Source: Magnetospirillum sulfuroxidans (GTDB lineage Bacteria; Pseudomonadota; Alphaproteobacteria; Rhodospirillales; Magnetospirillaceae). From it: a stretch of 64,000 bases of DNA. The notes beneath the pieces are model-generated. The model was not told the origin of the DNA and ran no database searches. It saw only the letters and a program-made list of their open reading frames with translations. Position 1 is the first letter of the stretch, and the number at the start of each line of letters is the position of its first letter. The stretch covers positions 1 to 64,000 of the forward strand of contig NZ_JAGTUF010000013.1 of assembly GCF_018224925.1 (NCBI RefSeq), given 5' to 3'. The position numbers and the translations under genes are program-made. This document shows, one piece after another, positions 1 through 8,406 of this stretch.

Positions 1-103
1 TAAAAGCCCGTGCCGCTTCGAGGCCGAAGCTGCATAGACAGAGAAACGCTCTCCACTCTTTCCGGGCAAGTCCATCGTCGCGATGCCGGGTGAGAATGGA
101 CAT
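1..103 (-). CDS. possible 5' end of an unidentified gene (partial)
   Basis: An open frame runs leftwards off the window edge from an ATG at 101-103. A GGAG lies six bases upstream (110-113), which is a good ribosome binding site. The 34 residues visible begin MSILTRHRDDGLARKEWRAF and have the look of a small helical DNA-binding N-terminus, but this is too short to name. An in-frame stop lies about 40 bases upstream of the ATG. This could equally be chance. Confidence 0.22.
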   Translation of the reverse strand, partial: MSILTRHRDDGLARKEWRAFLCLCSFGLEAARAF

Positions 104-285
104 CTGCTTCTCCGTCCAGGCATGGCACCCGGAAGTTGGCTTCTTCTCCGACTATAGTAAGATAACATCTATAATGAAAGTAGGAAAATTGCGCCTATAG
201 AGGAGCGCCAATTTCGATATGTGGGTAGGGGCGACGGCTTCCCGCTTGAGATCGGTCGGCTCGGGCACAGGTGCATCTGAATGGA

Positions 286-1044
286 TCAGTGCACTGGCGG
301 CTTTGAACCAGCACCATCTTCACCCCACCCGGCATGGCCCAGTGGTGCATGGTTCAACTCGTCGCGCAAGATCGACCAATTGGGCAGGTGCCGGTCCATG
401 AGCGCGGTGAAGCGTTCGGTGTGGTTGCGTTCGAGGAAATGCATCATCTCATGAGCGACGATGTACTCAATGCATTGCGGCTGCTTTTTGGCGAGTTCGA
501 GGTTCAGCCAGATGCGGCGCGCCGAGACGGTGCAGCTACCCCACTTGGTTTTCATGATCTTGACGCCCCATTTGGGCATGGGGACGCCCAGACGCCCGGC
601 CCAACAGGCGATCATGTCGGGCAACAGCGCCTTCAACTGACTGCGGTACCAAAATAGGAAAACCCGTTCACGGTCGGATCGGTCGCTGCCGGGGCGGACG
701 GACAATTCGATACGGGTGTTGCCGCGAATGGTGACCCGAGGGGCGCTTGCGTGTTCGACCACCCTAAGGCGATAGCGGCGGCCAAGGAAGTAGTGGCTTT
801 CGCCGGAAACGTATTCGCGGGTCGATTGCCGGGCCTGGCCCTTGAACCTCAACTGCTGGCGCTTGATCCACGGCAATCGGGAGATCGCCGCGATGCGAAT
901 GGCATCAACCGACATGGCGCTGGGGGCGGCAATGCGCACGTGACCATGGGGTGGATAAACCCCGATATGCAGGTTCTTGATCGCCTTGCGAACAACCTCG
1001 ATCTTGAGGCCACTGACCGTGATCTGAAAGACCTCAGTATTCAT
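286..1044 (-). CDS. YgjP-like zinc metallopeptidase of the hsd operon
   Basis: A 252-residue protein of the YgjP/SprT-like (DUF45, M48-type) zinc metallopeptidase family. The zinc motif HEMMH is at residues 198-202, followed by NHTERF with a further histidine at 208, which is the family spacing. The family's TKWGSC-type segment is at about 166-171. Its ATG overlaps the last codons of hsdR by 11 bases, so it is probably translationally coupled as the last gene of the operon. Such proteins are often found beside type I restriction genes; their job there is not established. A role in controlling or turning over the restriction enzyme is inference. No signal peptide is seen, so it should be cytoplasmic. 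Confidence 0.85.
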   Translation of the reverse strand: MNTEVFQITVSGLKIEVVRKAIKNLHIGVYPPHGHVRIAAPSAMSVDAIRIAAISRLPWIKRQQLRFKGQARQSTREYVSGESHYFLGRRYRLRVVEHASAPRVTIRGNTRIELSVRPGSDRSDRERVFLFWYRSQLKALLPDMIACWAGRLGVPMPKWGVKIMKTKWGSCTVSARRIWLNLELAKKQPQCIEYIVAHEMMHFLERNHTERFTALMDRHLPNWSILRDELNHAPLGHAGWGEDGAGSKPPVH

Positions 1045-4000
1045 CCTGCTTCTTCACAAGGTCGAAGATCGCGTCGATCCGCGCTTTGTCCGCAATATGA
1101 TCACGGATGGCGGCACGGACTTCACGCTCCTTGATCAGACTGCCGCGCCAGCCCGCCTTCTTCACATGGCGAATGTCGGCGTCGATACTCAGGGCCACTT
1201 CCGCGTCCCGATCCAGATTGTCGAACAAGGCCCGTTGAGCGGCGGTCTTGATCGCCACAGGATAGGCTGCGGTACCCGCCGGATTCTTTGCGTTCTTGGT
1301 CAGTTCAACGATCCGCCGCAGGTATTCCTCATACGAGATCGCTTGGTTCCGCCGTTCGGTGATCAAGGCGTCCAAAAGGGCGGACATGCTCTCGTAGTAT
1401 TTCGGATTGACCGGCTGTTCATCGATGATCAGCTTGCGGACGTTGTTCTCGATGGTTTCGGCAACGGCTTCCTGATTCTGCTTGATCCCCTTGGGCAGCG
1501 CGTCAACCGCATCGGCCCCGCGCTCGACAATCAACTGGATCAGCGACATGTCATCGAACGCCGAGATTTTCTCGCTTTCCTCAGCCCTGATATACGTGTC
1601 GATCAAATGCCGCATCGCCGGTTCATACATCTTCAGGTCGATGTAGTCGGAACTGGCCAGCTTCACCTCGTTGCGAACGTTCTCGAAATGCGCCACCTCG
1701 CCCTTGATGGTGGCGATCTCGGCATCCGAGTACCCGGCCTCGGGCATTTCGTTGGCAAGTTCCGCATAGGCGCGGAGCAGCGCCGCCACCAGCTTGTACA
1801 ACGTCAGACGCTTGGGTTCGTTCGCCTTCAGCGCGGCCTTGTCCAAAGTGTCTTCGGCGCAGAAATAGTGCAGATAGGCGGCGGTGTCCTGGGGTGGCGG
1901 CACCGGCTCGCACAGCGCCTTGACGGCCTCGCGGGCATCGTCCAGTCGTTCCCGCGCCTTTTCCATGCGGTTGCTCAGCAGCCCCTCAACGTCTTTCTTG
2001 TCGTAGCCTTCCAGGGCTTCCGAGGTGTAGTCCTGAATGGACTTTTCCAGGCTTTTGAACAGGTCTTTGTAATCGATGATGGTGCCGTATTCCTTGTCGT
2101 CACCATCCAGCCGATTGACGCGGCAAATGGCTTGGAACAGCCCGTGATCGCTCATCTTCTTGTCGATATACAGATAGGTGGCGGACGGCGCATCAAAGCC
2201 GGTCAGCAGCTTATCAACCACGATCAGCAGTTTCATCTGCCCCGGTTCATCGATGAACCGCGTTTTCACCGCAGTTTCGAACTTCTCGGGGTCGGCCCCA
2301 TTCAGCATGCGGTTATAGATGTCGTATTGGCGTAGCTTTTCGGTCAGCCCTTCGCCGCTGTCCTCGCCCTTGATGTCGGATGGCGAGGGTTTGTATGAGG
2401 TGATGATGGCGCACTTGCCCGCCAGTTCGGTCTTTTCGAACAATTCATAGAACTTGCAGGCGTTGTAGATGCTGTCCGACACCAGCATGGCGTTGCCGTG
2501 ACCGCTTTTCAGCCGGTCGCGCAATTCCATGTCCATCACGATGTCGGCGACAATTTTCTCCAGCCGCGACTGGCTGGACAACACCTTCTGCAAGGTTCCC
2601 CAACGCTGTTTCAACTGGGACTTCGCCAAATCGGTCAGTCCCTTGGTCTTGGAGTCGAACCACTGGTCGATCTTGGCGGACGAGGTGATGACTTGGTCGA
2701 TGTCGCGGGCTTCATAGCGCAAATCCAGCACCACCTGATCGCGCACCGCTTCATCGAAGCGGTAGGTATGGATGTAGGTGCCGAACACCTCGATGCTGGT
2801 CTGCTTGTCGGCCTTCAGCAATGGCGTGCCGGTGAAGCCGATGAACATGGCATTGGGCAGGATCGCCTTCATGGCATCGTGCAGCACGCCGGTCTGGGTG
2901 CGGTGGCACTCATCGACAAAAACATAGATGTCGCCCTTGGGCTTGAACCCCGGTGGCAGGGCGCGCTTCACCTCTTCGATGAATTCATCGGTGTCGGCAT
3001 CTTCTCGACCGAATTTGTGAACCAGCGAACCGATCAGCCAGGGCAGCGGCTCGTTCAACACGGTGATCAGATCGCTGCCGCTTTTGCTGCGGCGAATGTC
3101 CTCGTTGACGCCCTTGAAGACCTTTTCGATCTGCTCGTCCAACTCGGTGCGGTCGGTGATGATCAGCACACGCGGATCGGTGACGTTTTCCCTGATCCAC
3201 TTTGCCAGCCACACCATGGTCAGACTTTTGCCCGACCCTTGGGTGTGCCAGATGATGCCGCCTTCACGACGGCGCACCCGGTCTTGCGCCGCCTTGACGC
3301 CGAAATACTGGTTATGACGGCAGAGCTTTTTTGTCCCGGCATCGAAGACGATGAAGTCGTGGATGATTTCCAGAAACCGCCGCTTGTCGCATACCTGGGT
3401 CAGATGGCGATCCAGCACATCTTCAATCGGGCTGTCTTCCTTCCACGTCAGATAATGCTTCTCGGGCGTCAGGATGGTGCCATAGCGCAGACCGGCGGTG
3501 TCGCTGCCCGCCATCACCAATTGCATGGTGGTGAAGAACGGGCGGATGAACTCAGGCTTTTGATTATCGCGGTTCTGGCGGATACCCTCGGACACCGACA
3601 CGGTGGATCGCTTCAGTTCCAGCACACCCAGGGCGATGCCATTGACGTACAGCACGACATCGGGGCGCTTGGTATGGGCTTTGGCGTCGCTGCCCGCCAC
3701 CGTCACCTCTTCGGCCACGGCGAAGTGGTTGTTCAGCGGGTTCTTCCAGTCGATCAACCAAATTGTCTGGGTGTTTTCCCCGGTCTCCGCCTTGACCTTC
3801 ACGCCATAGCGCAACAGGTCGTAAACGGCGTGGTTCACGTCGTACAGGCTGCGGGATTGGTCGGTGGCGACCTTGGTGAATTCAAACACGGCGCGGTCGA
3901 TCAGCGTCGGGGCGACATGCTGTTTGTCTGCCAGGAAGGTGCGGAGAAACCCGTCTTCGATGTTGCGATTGCCGGGCCGGTCGATCCAGTTCCCCAGATA

Positions 4001-4081
4001 ATCATATTTCAGCTTCTCGGTGAAAAGCCTGATGACGCGGTTCTGGGTTTCCCGTTCCTTCTGGCCGACACCACCACTCAT
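1034..4081 (-). CDS. hsdR: type I restriction enzyme R subunit (HsdR)
   Basis: A 1015-residue HsdR, the motor and nuclease subunit that translocates and cuts unmethylated DNA. An N-terminal PD-(D/E)xK nuclease is visible: D141, then E155-x-K157 in VLELKR. The SF2 helicase core has Walker A HTQGSGKS (279-286) and a DECH box (390-393). The motif LLTGFDAPSATYLYID, typical of the second RecA lobe, lies further on, followed by the usual helical C-terminus. Length is normal for the family. Its ATG overlaps the hsdS stop by four bases (ATGA) and its end overlaps the metallopeptidase start. It needs HsdM and HsdS as partners; both are encoded just upstream. It appears intact. Confidence 0.96.
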   Translation of the reverse strand: MSGGVGQKERETQNRVIRLFTEKLKYDYLGNWIDRPGNRNIEDGFLRTFLADKQHVAPTLIDRAVFEFTKVATDQSRSLYDVNHAVYDLLRYGVKVKAETGENTQTIWLIDWKNPLNNHFAVAEEVTVAGSDAKAHTKRPDVVLYVNGIALGVLELKRSTVSVSEGIRQNRDNQKPEFIRPFFTTMQLVMAGSDTAGLRYGTILTPEKHYLTWKEDSPIEDVLDRHLTQVCDKRRFLEIIHDFIVFDAGTKKLCRHNQYFGVKAAQDRVRRREGGIIWHTQGSGKSLTMVWLAKWIRENVTDPRVLIITDRTELDEQIEKVFKGVNEDIRRSKSGSDLITVLNEPLPWLIGSLVHKFGREDADTDEFIEEVKRALPPGFKPKGDIYVFVDECHRTQTGVLHDAMKAILPNAMFIGFTGTPLLKADKQTSIEVFGTYIHTYRFDEAVRDQVVLDLRYEARDIDQVITSSAKIDQWFDSKTKGLTDLAKSQLKQRWGTLQKVLSSQSRLEKIVADIVMDMELRDRLKSGHGNAMLVSDSIYNACKFYELFEKTELAGKCAIITSYKPSPSDIKGEDSGEGLTEKLRQYDIYNRMLNGADPEKFETAVKTRFIDEPGQMKLLIVVDKLLTGFDAPSATYLYIDKKMSDHGLFQAICRVNRLDGDDKEYGTIIDYKDLFKSLEKSIQDYTSEALEGYDKKDVEGLLSNRMEKARERLDDAREAVKALCEPVPPPQDTAAYLHYFCAEDTLDKAALKANEPKRLTLYKLVAALLRAYAELANEMPEAGYSDAEIATIKGEVAHFENVRNEVKLASSDYIDLKMYEPAMRHLIDTYIRAEESEKISAFDDMSLIQLIVERGADAVDALPKGIKQNQEAVAETIENNVRKLIIDEQPVNPKYYESMSALLDALITERRNQAISYEEYLRRIVELTKNAKNPAGTAAYPVAIKTAAQRALFDNLDRDAEVALSIDADIRHVKKAGWRGSLIKEREVRAAIRDHIADKARIDAIFDLVKKQDEY

Positions 4082-5190
4082 AGCAGTCTGATTCTCCCCG
4101 AGAGCAACTCCTGCATCATGCCTTGTTTCAAGGCGCGCGTCTTGTCTCGACGTGCTTCCAGGGCGGTGATCTCAGAATCCATGTCGGAGAGGATGGTGGC
4201 GATTGCGGTCTGCTCTGCTTTTGTGGGTGGAAGCGCAATGGGCATCCGCGCAATCATCTCACGCCTGATCGAATCAACAGAGGATTTCGCCGTCATCTGT
4301 ATTAGGCGATTGTAAAAATTCACGCTGAAATAAAGATAAAACCAGTACCCATCTACGTGAGAGCCGAAATCTGTAATGAGGTATACGCGCTGATGCGCGT
4401 CAAACTTGCCGTTGATATAGTGGAAAATTCTTCCAGTTCCCACGCCATCGCCAGCAGTTAGAACCGCCTCCCCATCGAATGAATAACTGTTTATGCTCTC
4501 AACTTTTTGCGAGCGGACAAAAAAAGGAAATTCCCCACCATCCACCCGATCTTGTGTGTTTTTACCCCCCGTAGATATAGTTGCGATCTCTTCAATATAG
4601 CTCACAACCCAATCACTAGGTACTACACCGGCCTCTGTATGCTTGTACGCGGATTCGCCCTGAAATCCTGGCGACCTGACGCGACCAGTCAGCAATTGCT
4701 GCATTGCGGCCTGTTTCAGATCGTGCTTTTTGGCGATTAGCGCGTCGAGCGAAGCGAGAAGTTCGTCAATGTCACTGAGCGCGGAAGCGATGAGCTTTTG
4801 CTCATCAAGCGGGGGGCAAGAAACAGCAATCTCGTGCAGGTCGTTTCGGTTTACGCCAGGGACGCCGCTCTTCCCGCTGTACGATTTAAAATCAATGGTC
4901 TTGAGTATATAGTAAACAAATGGGGGGTGATTGCCTTTAAAATCAACAACAAACAACGTTGTGTTTAGAGGCCAGCAATATTCATTTACGTAAAACACTT
5001 CGCCAATCGTGCCATATCGCCCTGTTACAACAACGGGAGCCGCCACCTTCGCCCTCGAATGGAAGTCGCTTATTCCAGAAGATGAAACAATTGGGATGCC
5101 CCCCGACTGCCGCAATCTTGCAGGCAAATCGAATCCGCGCTGGAAACAAATTACGTCACCAAGGCGTGCCGCCTTCCATTGATCGGACAT
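4078..5190 (-). CDS. hsdS: type I restriction-modification specificity subunit (HsdS)
   Basis: A 370-residue HsdS that sets the DNA target of the system. It has the usual two-fold layout: target recognition domain 1 (about 1-125), central conserved helix (about 127-172, containing LDEQKLIASALSDID), target recognition domain 2 (about 190-320), and a second conserved helix repeating the pattern (about 320-370, with KAEQTAIATILSDMD). The two repeats end alike, in QLLTGRV and ELLSGRI. Base use is visibly more AT-rich than in hsdM and hsdR, as is common for exchanged recognition domains. The gene starts one base after the hsdM stop. The target sequence cannot be read from this. Confidence 0.94.
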   Translation of the reverse strand: MSDQWKAARLGDVICFQRGFDLPARLRQSGGIPIVSSSGISDFHSRAKVAAPVVVTGRYGTIGEVFYVNEYCWPLNTTLFVVDFKGNHPPFVYYILKTIDFKSYSGKSGVPGVNRNDLHEIAVSCPPLDEQKLIASALSDIDELLASLDALIAKKHDLKQAAMQQLLTGRVRSPGFQGESAYKHTEAGVVPSDWVVSYIEEIATISTGGKNTQDRVDGGEFPFFVRSQKVESINSYSFDGEAVLTAGDGVGTGRIFHYINGKFDAHQRVYLITDFGSHVDGYWFYLYFSVNFYNRLIQMTAKSSVDSIRREMIARMPIALPPTKAEQTAIATILSDMDSEITALEARRDKTRALKQGMMQELLSGRIRLL

Positions 5191-5191
5191 T

Positions 5192-7630
5192 TCAGAACCC
5201 CATCCGCTTCAAATGGGCTTCAACCTTCTCCGTCAAGTCAGCAACCCGCTCGACAAGCGCAGGCAGCGGCACGGCATAGCGTTCTTCCAAAAGCTGGATG
5301 CGGTTGGTCAGGGCGCGGGAAACGCGGTCCAATTCGGTCTGCACATTCTTGTCCAGAGCCGCCAGCCATTTGTCATCCACCACCAGCACCTTGATCTCGG
5401 CATCGGTCAGCTTGGCGTATTTGGCGATGGTTTTGGTGTCCAATGCTGTCTTGGCATCTTTGGCTGCCGCCTTCGCCTCGGATTCTCGGTCATTGAGATC
5501 GAGCCAGAGCTTCAGCACCTTATGTTCGTCGGCGTAATCCGGGTCTTTCTTAATAACTTTCACGCGCGTCTTGACGCTGGCGGCATTCAGCTTGTCGGCG
5601 TCCGATCTGGCATCGGCCAGCAGACCATCCTCGCCGCCATGCTCTTCCTCGAATTCATCCTTTGCCTGGGTGGCTTCCTCGGCAGCCTGTTCCAATTGCT
5701 CACACGCGGAGTGTTCGGCGGCGAAGAACCGCGCCACGATCAAGGGGGGCGGGATCAGATCGGCTTTCAGCTTGCGCTTCCCCAAGGTGATGTCAGGCGT
5801 TTCGCTGAACTTACCCTCGCTGTTCTTGACCAGTTCGCGCAATTCGCGGGCAGCGGCCCAGCCGTCTTCCGAAAGGACGTAGACATCATCTTGCATCACC
5901 CCGGCCCAATAGGTCATGAGGTGCTGATAAACGTCGTACTTATCCAGCAACGGCACCTGGGCGAAGCGGATCAGCAGGTCTTCCGCCAGGGTGTGGATCA
6001 GGGATTTGGGCTTACATCCAACCTTTAGCCCCTTCAACCCCTCGACCTGAGCCTGTCGCCACCCGGCGAAGGCTTCGGCCACCTGGGCGGCGAAGGATTG
6101 GAATTCAGGGTGGTCGTGGATGGCGGCCTTGATCTGCGCGGCGGGCAGTTTGGCGACGCTATAGCCGTCGCGGTCGGCGGCGAACAGTTCCGCCCGCAAT
6201 CCCGGCATCACCGCCCAATAGGGGGCCAGCGCATCGATATCGCGGTTGGGGATACCGCCCTTCAGATGGGCCTCGATGTCCTGAAGGTCTTCCGCTTCGC
6301 TGCTGTCGATATAGCGCGGGATATTCAGGTTGTACTCATGCCCCTCGATCTCTGCGAACGACACCATGCGGGCGTATTTTGGGTCGCTTTCGTCCAGGCG
6401 GGTGAACACGTCCACGATCTTATGGACATCCTGATCCCGCAGGCGGTTCTTATTGCCGTCCTTCACGAAGCCTTTGCTGGCGTCGATCATGAAGATGCCG
6501 GTGCGGGCGTTGGCGTGTTCCTTGTCCACCACGATGATGCAGGCGGGAATACCCGTGCCGAAGAACAGGTTCGGCGGCAGGCCGATGATGCCCTTGATGT
6601 AACCCTTGCGGATGATGTTCTCGCGGATTTCAGCCTCGGCATTGCCGCGAAACAGCACGCCATGGGGCAGAATGATCGCCCCCTTGCCGGTGCTTTTCAG
6701 CGATGCCAGGACGTGCAGCAGAAAGGCGAAATCGCCGTTCTTGGCGGGCGGAATGCCATAGGCAAAACGTTTGAAACGGTCATGGGCGGGGTCAAGGCCG
6801 GTCGTCCAGGCCTTGTTGGAAAAGGGCGGATTGGCGACCACGAAATCATGGGTTTCCAGAGTACCGTCATCCTTGACGAAATGCGGTTCCGCCAAGGTGT
6901 TGCCGCGCCAGATTTCCGCCGTGGGGCAGCCATGCAGGATCATGTTCATCTTCGCCAGGGCGCGGGTGGCGTTGTCCATTTCCTGCCCATAGATGGTCAG
7001 ATCGACCGGCAGCGCCTCGTCATGGGCCTTCAGCAACAGTGACCCCGACCCGCAAGTGGGGTCATAGATGGATTGCTCGGCCAGTTTGGCGGAACCGATG
7101 CCGATCACCTTTGCCATCACGCGGGACACTTCGGCGGGGGTGTAAAACTGCCCCTTGCTCTTGCCCGATTCGGTGGCGAAGTGCCGCATCAGATATTCAT
7201 AGGCGTCGCCCAGGATATCGTCGCCATCGGCGCGGTTTTTGCGGAAATCCAGTTCCGACTTGCTGAAGATGGAAACGAGCTTGGAAAGGCGATCCACCAT
7301 CTCCTTGCCGTTGCCCAGCTTGTCGGGGTCATTGAAGTCCGCGACATCGATGATGCCCTTCAGGTCATTCTTCTCTGCCAACAAGGCGATGATTTTGTTG
7401 ATCTTGTCACCGATTTCCGCGTCGCCCTTCAGCGCCACCATGTCGGCAAAGCTGCCACCTTCGGGAACTTCAATCAGGGCATCGGGCTGGCCCGCATACC
7501 GGTCGGACACATATTTCATGAACAGCAGAACAAGGACGTAATCCTTGTACTGGGATGCATCCATGCCCCCGCGCAGTTCATCGCATCCTTCCCACAAGGA
7601 GCTATAAATTTCCGACTTTTTAACCGCCAT
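5192..7630 (-). CDS. hsdM: type I restriction-modification methyltransferase subunit (HsdM), long form
   Basis: An 812-residue N6-adenine DNA methyltransferase that protects host DNA and forms the core of the restriction complex. An N-terminal helical HsdM domain is followed by the SAM-binding motif DPTCGSGSLLL (190-200) and the catalytic NPPF (267-270). The classic HsdM core ends near residue 500. The remaining roughly 300 residues are charged and partly coiled-coil, such as the stretch around EEATQAKDEFEEEHGG. The family usually has about 500 residues, though long forms with such a tail are known. It is the first gene of the operon, and AGGAAC precedes its ATG. Confidence 0.95.
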   Translation of the reverse strand: MAVKKSEIYSSLWEGCDELRGGMDASQYKDYVLVLLFMKYVSDRYAGQPDALIEVPEGGSFADMVALKGDAEIGDKINKIIALLAEKNDLKGIIDVADFNDPDKLGNGKEMVDRLSKLVSIFSKSELDFRKNRADGDDILGDAYEYLMRHFATESGKSKGQFYTPAEVSRVMAKVIGIGSAKLAEQSIYDPTCGSGSLLLKAHDEALPVDLTIYGQEMDNATRALAKMNMILHGCPTAEIWRGNTLAEPHFVKDDGTLETHDFVVANPPFSNKAWTTGLDPAHDRFKRFAYGIPPAKNGDFAFLLHVLASLKSTGKGAIILPHGVLFRGNAEAEIRENIIRKGYIKGIIGLPPNLFFGTGIPACIIVVDKEHANARTGIFMIDASKGFVKDGNKNRLRDQDVHKIVDVFTRLDESDPKYARMVSFAEIEGHEYNLNIPRYIDSSEAEDLQDIEAHLKGGIPNRDIDALAPYWAVMPGLRAELFAADRDGYSVAKLPAAQIKAAIHDHPEFQSFAAQVAEAFAGWRQAQVEGLKGLKVGCKPKSLIHTLAEDLLIRFAQVPLLDKYDVYQHLMTYWAGVMQDDVYVLSEDGWAAARELRELVKNSEGKFSETPDITLGKRKLKADLIPPPLIVARFFAAEHSACEQLEQAAEEATQAKDEFEEEHGGEDGLLADARSDADKLNAASVKTRVKVIKKDPDYADEHKVLKLWLDLNDRESEAKAAAKDAKTALDTKTIAKYAKLTDAEIKVLVVDDKWLAALDKNVQTELDRVSRALTNRIQLLEERYAVPLPALVERVADLTEKVEAHLKRMGF

Positions 7631-7759
7631 GTTCCTGTCTGCCCTTGAACGAGATCAGCCGCGTCTGGTGCGACCGATAGTGCATTTACAGGCATTCTTT
7701 ACCATGGCGGCATGGGGATGGCGATGCGTGGCTGCGTCCGATCCGGTGACTGCACTTGC

Positions 7760-7773
7760 AGGATAAATATCCT
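7760..7773. promoter_or_regulatory. palindrome upstream of the small zinc-ribbon gene
   Basis: AGGATA-AA-TATCCT is a perfect inverted repeat with 6-base arms, about 20 bases before the start of the zinc-ribbon gene and between it and the divergent hsdM. It could be an operator or overlap a promoter. It resembles the core of the palindrome at 21378-21396 (AGGATAAA-G-TTTATCCT), although that lies in the other element. Confidence 0.3.
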
Positions 7774-7793
7774 CATGAAAGTGAGGTGATCTT

Positions 7794-7967
7794 GTGACCC
7801 AACCCATTAACGATAACGTGATTCCCTTTCCCGATGACCGTCAACGAAACCCGGACGACTATGCGCAGCAATGCCCGCACTGCGGCAGCGCGACGTTCTG
7901 GATCACGCTGAAAAACCGCCTGAGATGCTTTGAGTGCGAGGAATTCTATGAGGTGGGTGACGATTGA
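7794..7967 (+). CDS. small zinc-ribbon protein
   Basis: A 57-residue protein starting at GTG with AGGTGA just upstream. Two cysteine pairs, CPHCG (about residues 27-31) and CFEC (about 45-48), are spaced like a rubredoxin-type zinc ribbon; between them is a short hydrophobic beta-type stretch. Such tiny ribbons are common in phages and mobile elements, where they may bind DNA or a partner protein, but the function here is unknown. Its TGA is immediately followed by the stop of the convergent gene at 7968 with no base between. Confidence 0.62.
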   Translation: MTQPINDNVIPFPDDRQRNPDDYAQQCPHCGSATFWITLKNRLRCFECEEFYEVGDD

Positions 7968-8324
7968 TCAGCGGTCAGCACCGACAAGGCTGAAAATCTG
8001 GCCCGCCACCGGCGTCATCATCACGACCTTGCCCGCGATGTCGATCTTCAATTCTCGGGCTTGGCCCTCGACCCAGCCTTCGAAGCGAATATCGGGGAGC
8101 CGCGCCGCCTGGATCGCGGGCAAGATGGCTGGGGCGAAAATCGCGATGGTGCCGCTGAATTCGACCTGAACATACCTGCCGCCTTCAATGTAGCCGATCA
8201 CTTCGATCTCGGCATCTGCGATCAGCAGGCCATTCACCGTGACACGCACGGGGACAGTATGGTGCTGATAACGATCCTGCCGAACTGGTGCGATGCACTG
8301 ACAGCGGATGGGGACGCCGACCAT
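7968..8324 (-). CDS. hypothetical protein, start uncertain
   Basis: An open frame of up to 118 residues. The part from residue 30 onwards reads like a real beta-rich protein (alternating hydrophobic stretches such as VQVEFSGTIAIFAP and LKIDIAGKVVMMTP). The ATG at 8324 has no clear ribosome binding site. A more attractive start is GTG at 8235-8237, which overlaps the stop of the small upstream frame 8234-8380 in a GTGA arrangement and would give 89 residues. I do not recognise the family. It sits between the restriction operon and a broken integrase. Confidence 0.5.
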   Translation of the reverse strand: MVGVPIRCQCIAPVRQDRYQHHTVPVRVTVNGLLIADAEIEVIGYIEGGRYVQVEFSGTIAIFAPAILPAIQAARLPDIRFEGWVEGQARELKIDIAGKVVMMTPVAGQIFSLVGADR

Positions 8325-8380
8325 GTGGTTTTTGGGTCGGACGGATTTGGTTTTTCTGCGGAAAGCTGGTGGATGCGCAT
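8234..8380 (-). CDS. possible 48-residue leader ORF coupled to the next gene
   Basis: This small frame (starting MRIHQLSAEKPNPS) has the strongest ribosome binding site in the neighbourhood, AAGGAGGTC ending five bases before its ATG. It ends at a TGA that overlaps a GTG start for the downstream 89-residue frame. The peptide itself looks unstructured. It may be a translated leader that delivers ribosomes to the next gene. A frameshift joining the two frames is the alternative. Confidence 0.3.
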   Translation of the reverse strand: MRIHQLSAEKPNPSDPKTTWSASPSAVSASHQFGRIVISTILSPCVSR

Positions 8381-8406
8381 GGATGACCTCCTTGTGTTGG
8401 AGGTAT

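Noticed and set aside
2498-4315. 605-residue plus-strand frame opposite hsdR
   Set aside because: Long only because of GC codon bias; hsdR on the other strand has all expected motifs and couplings.
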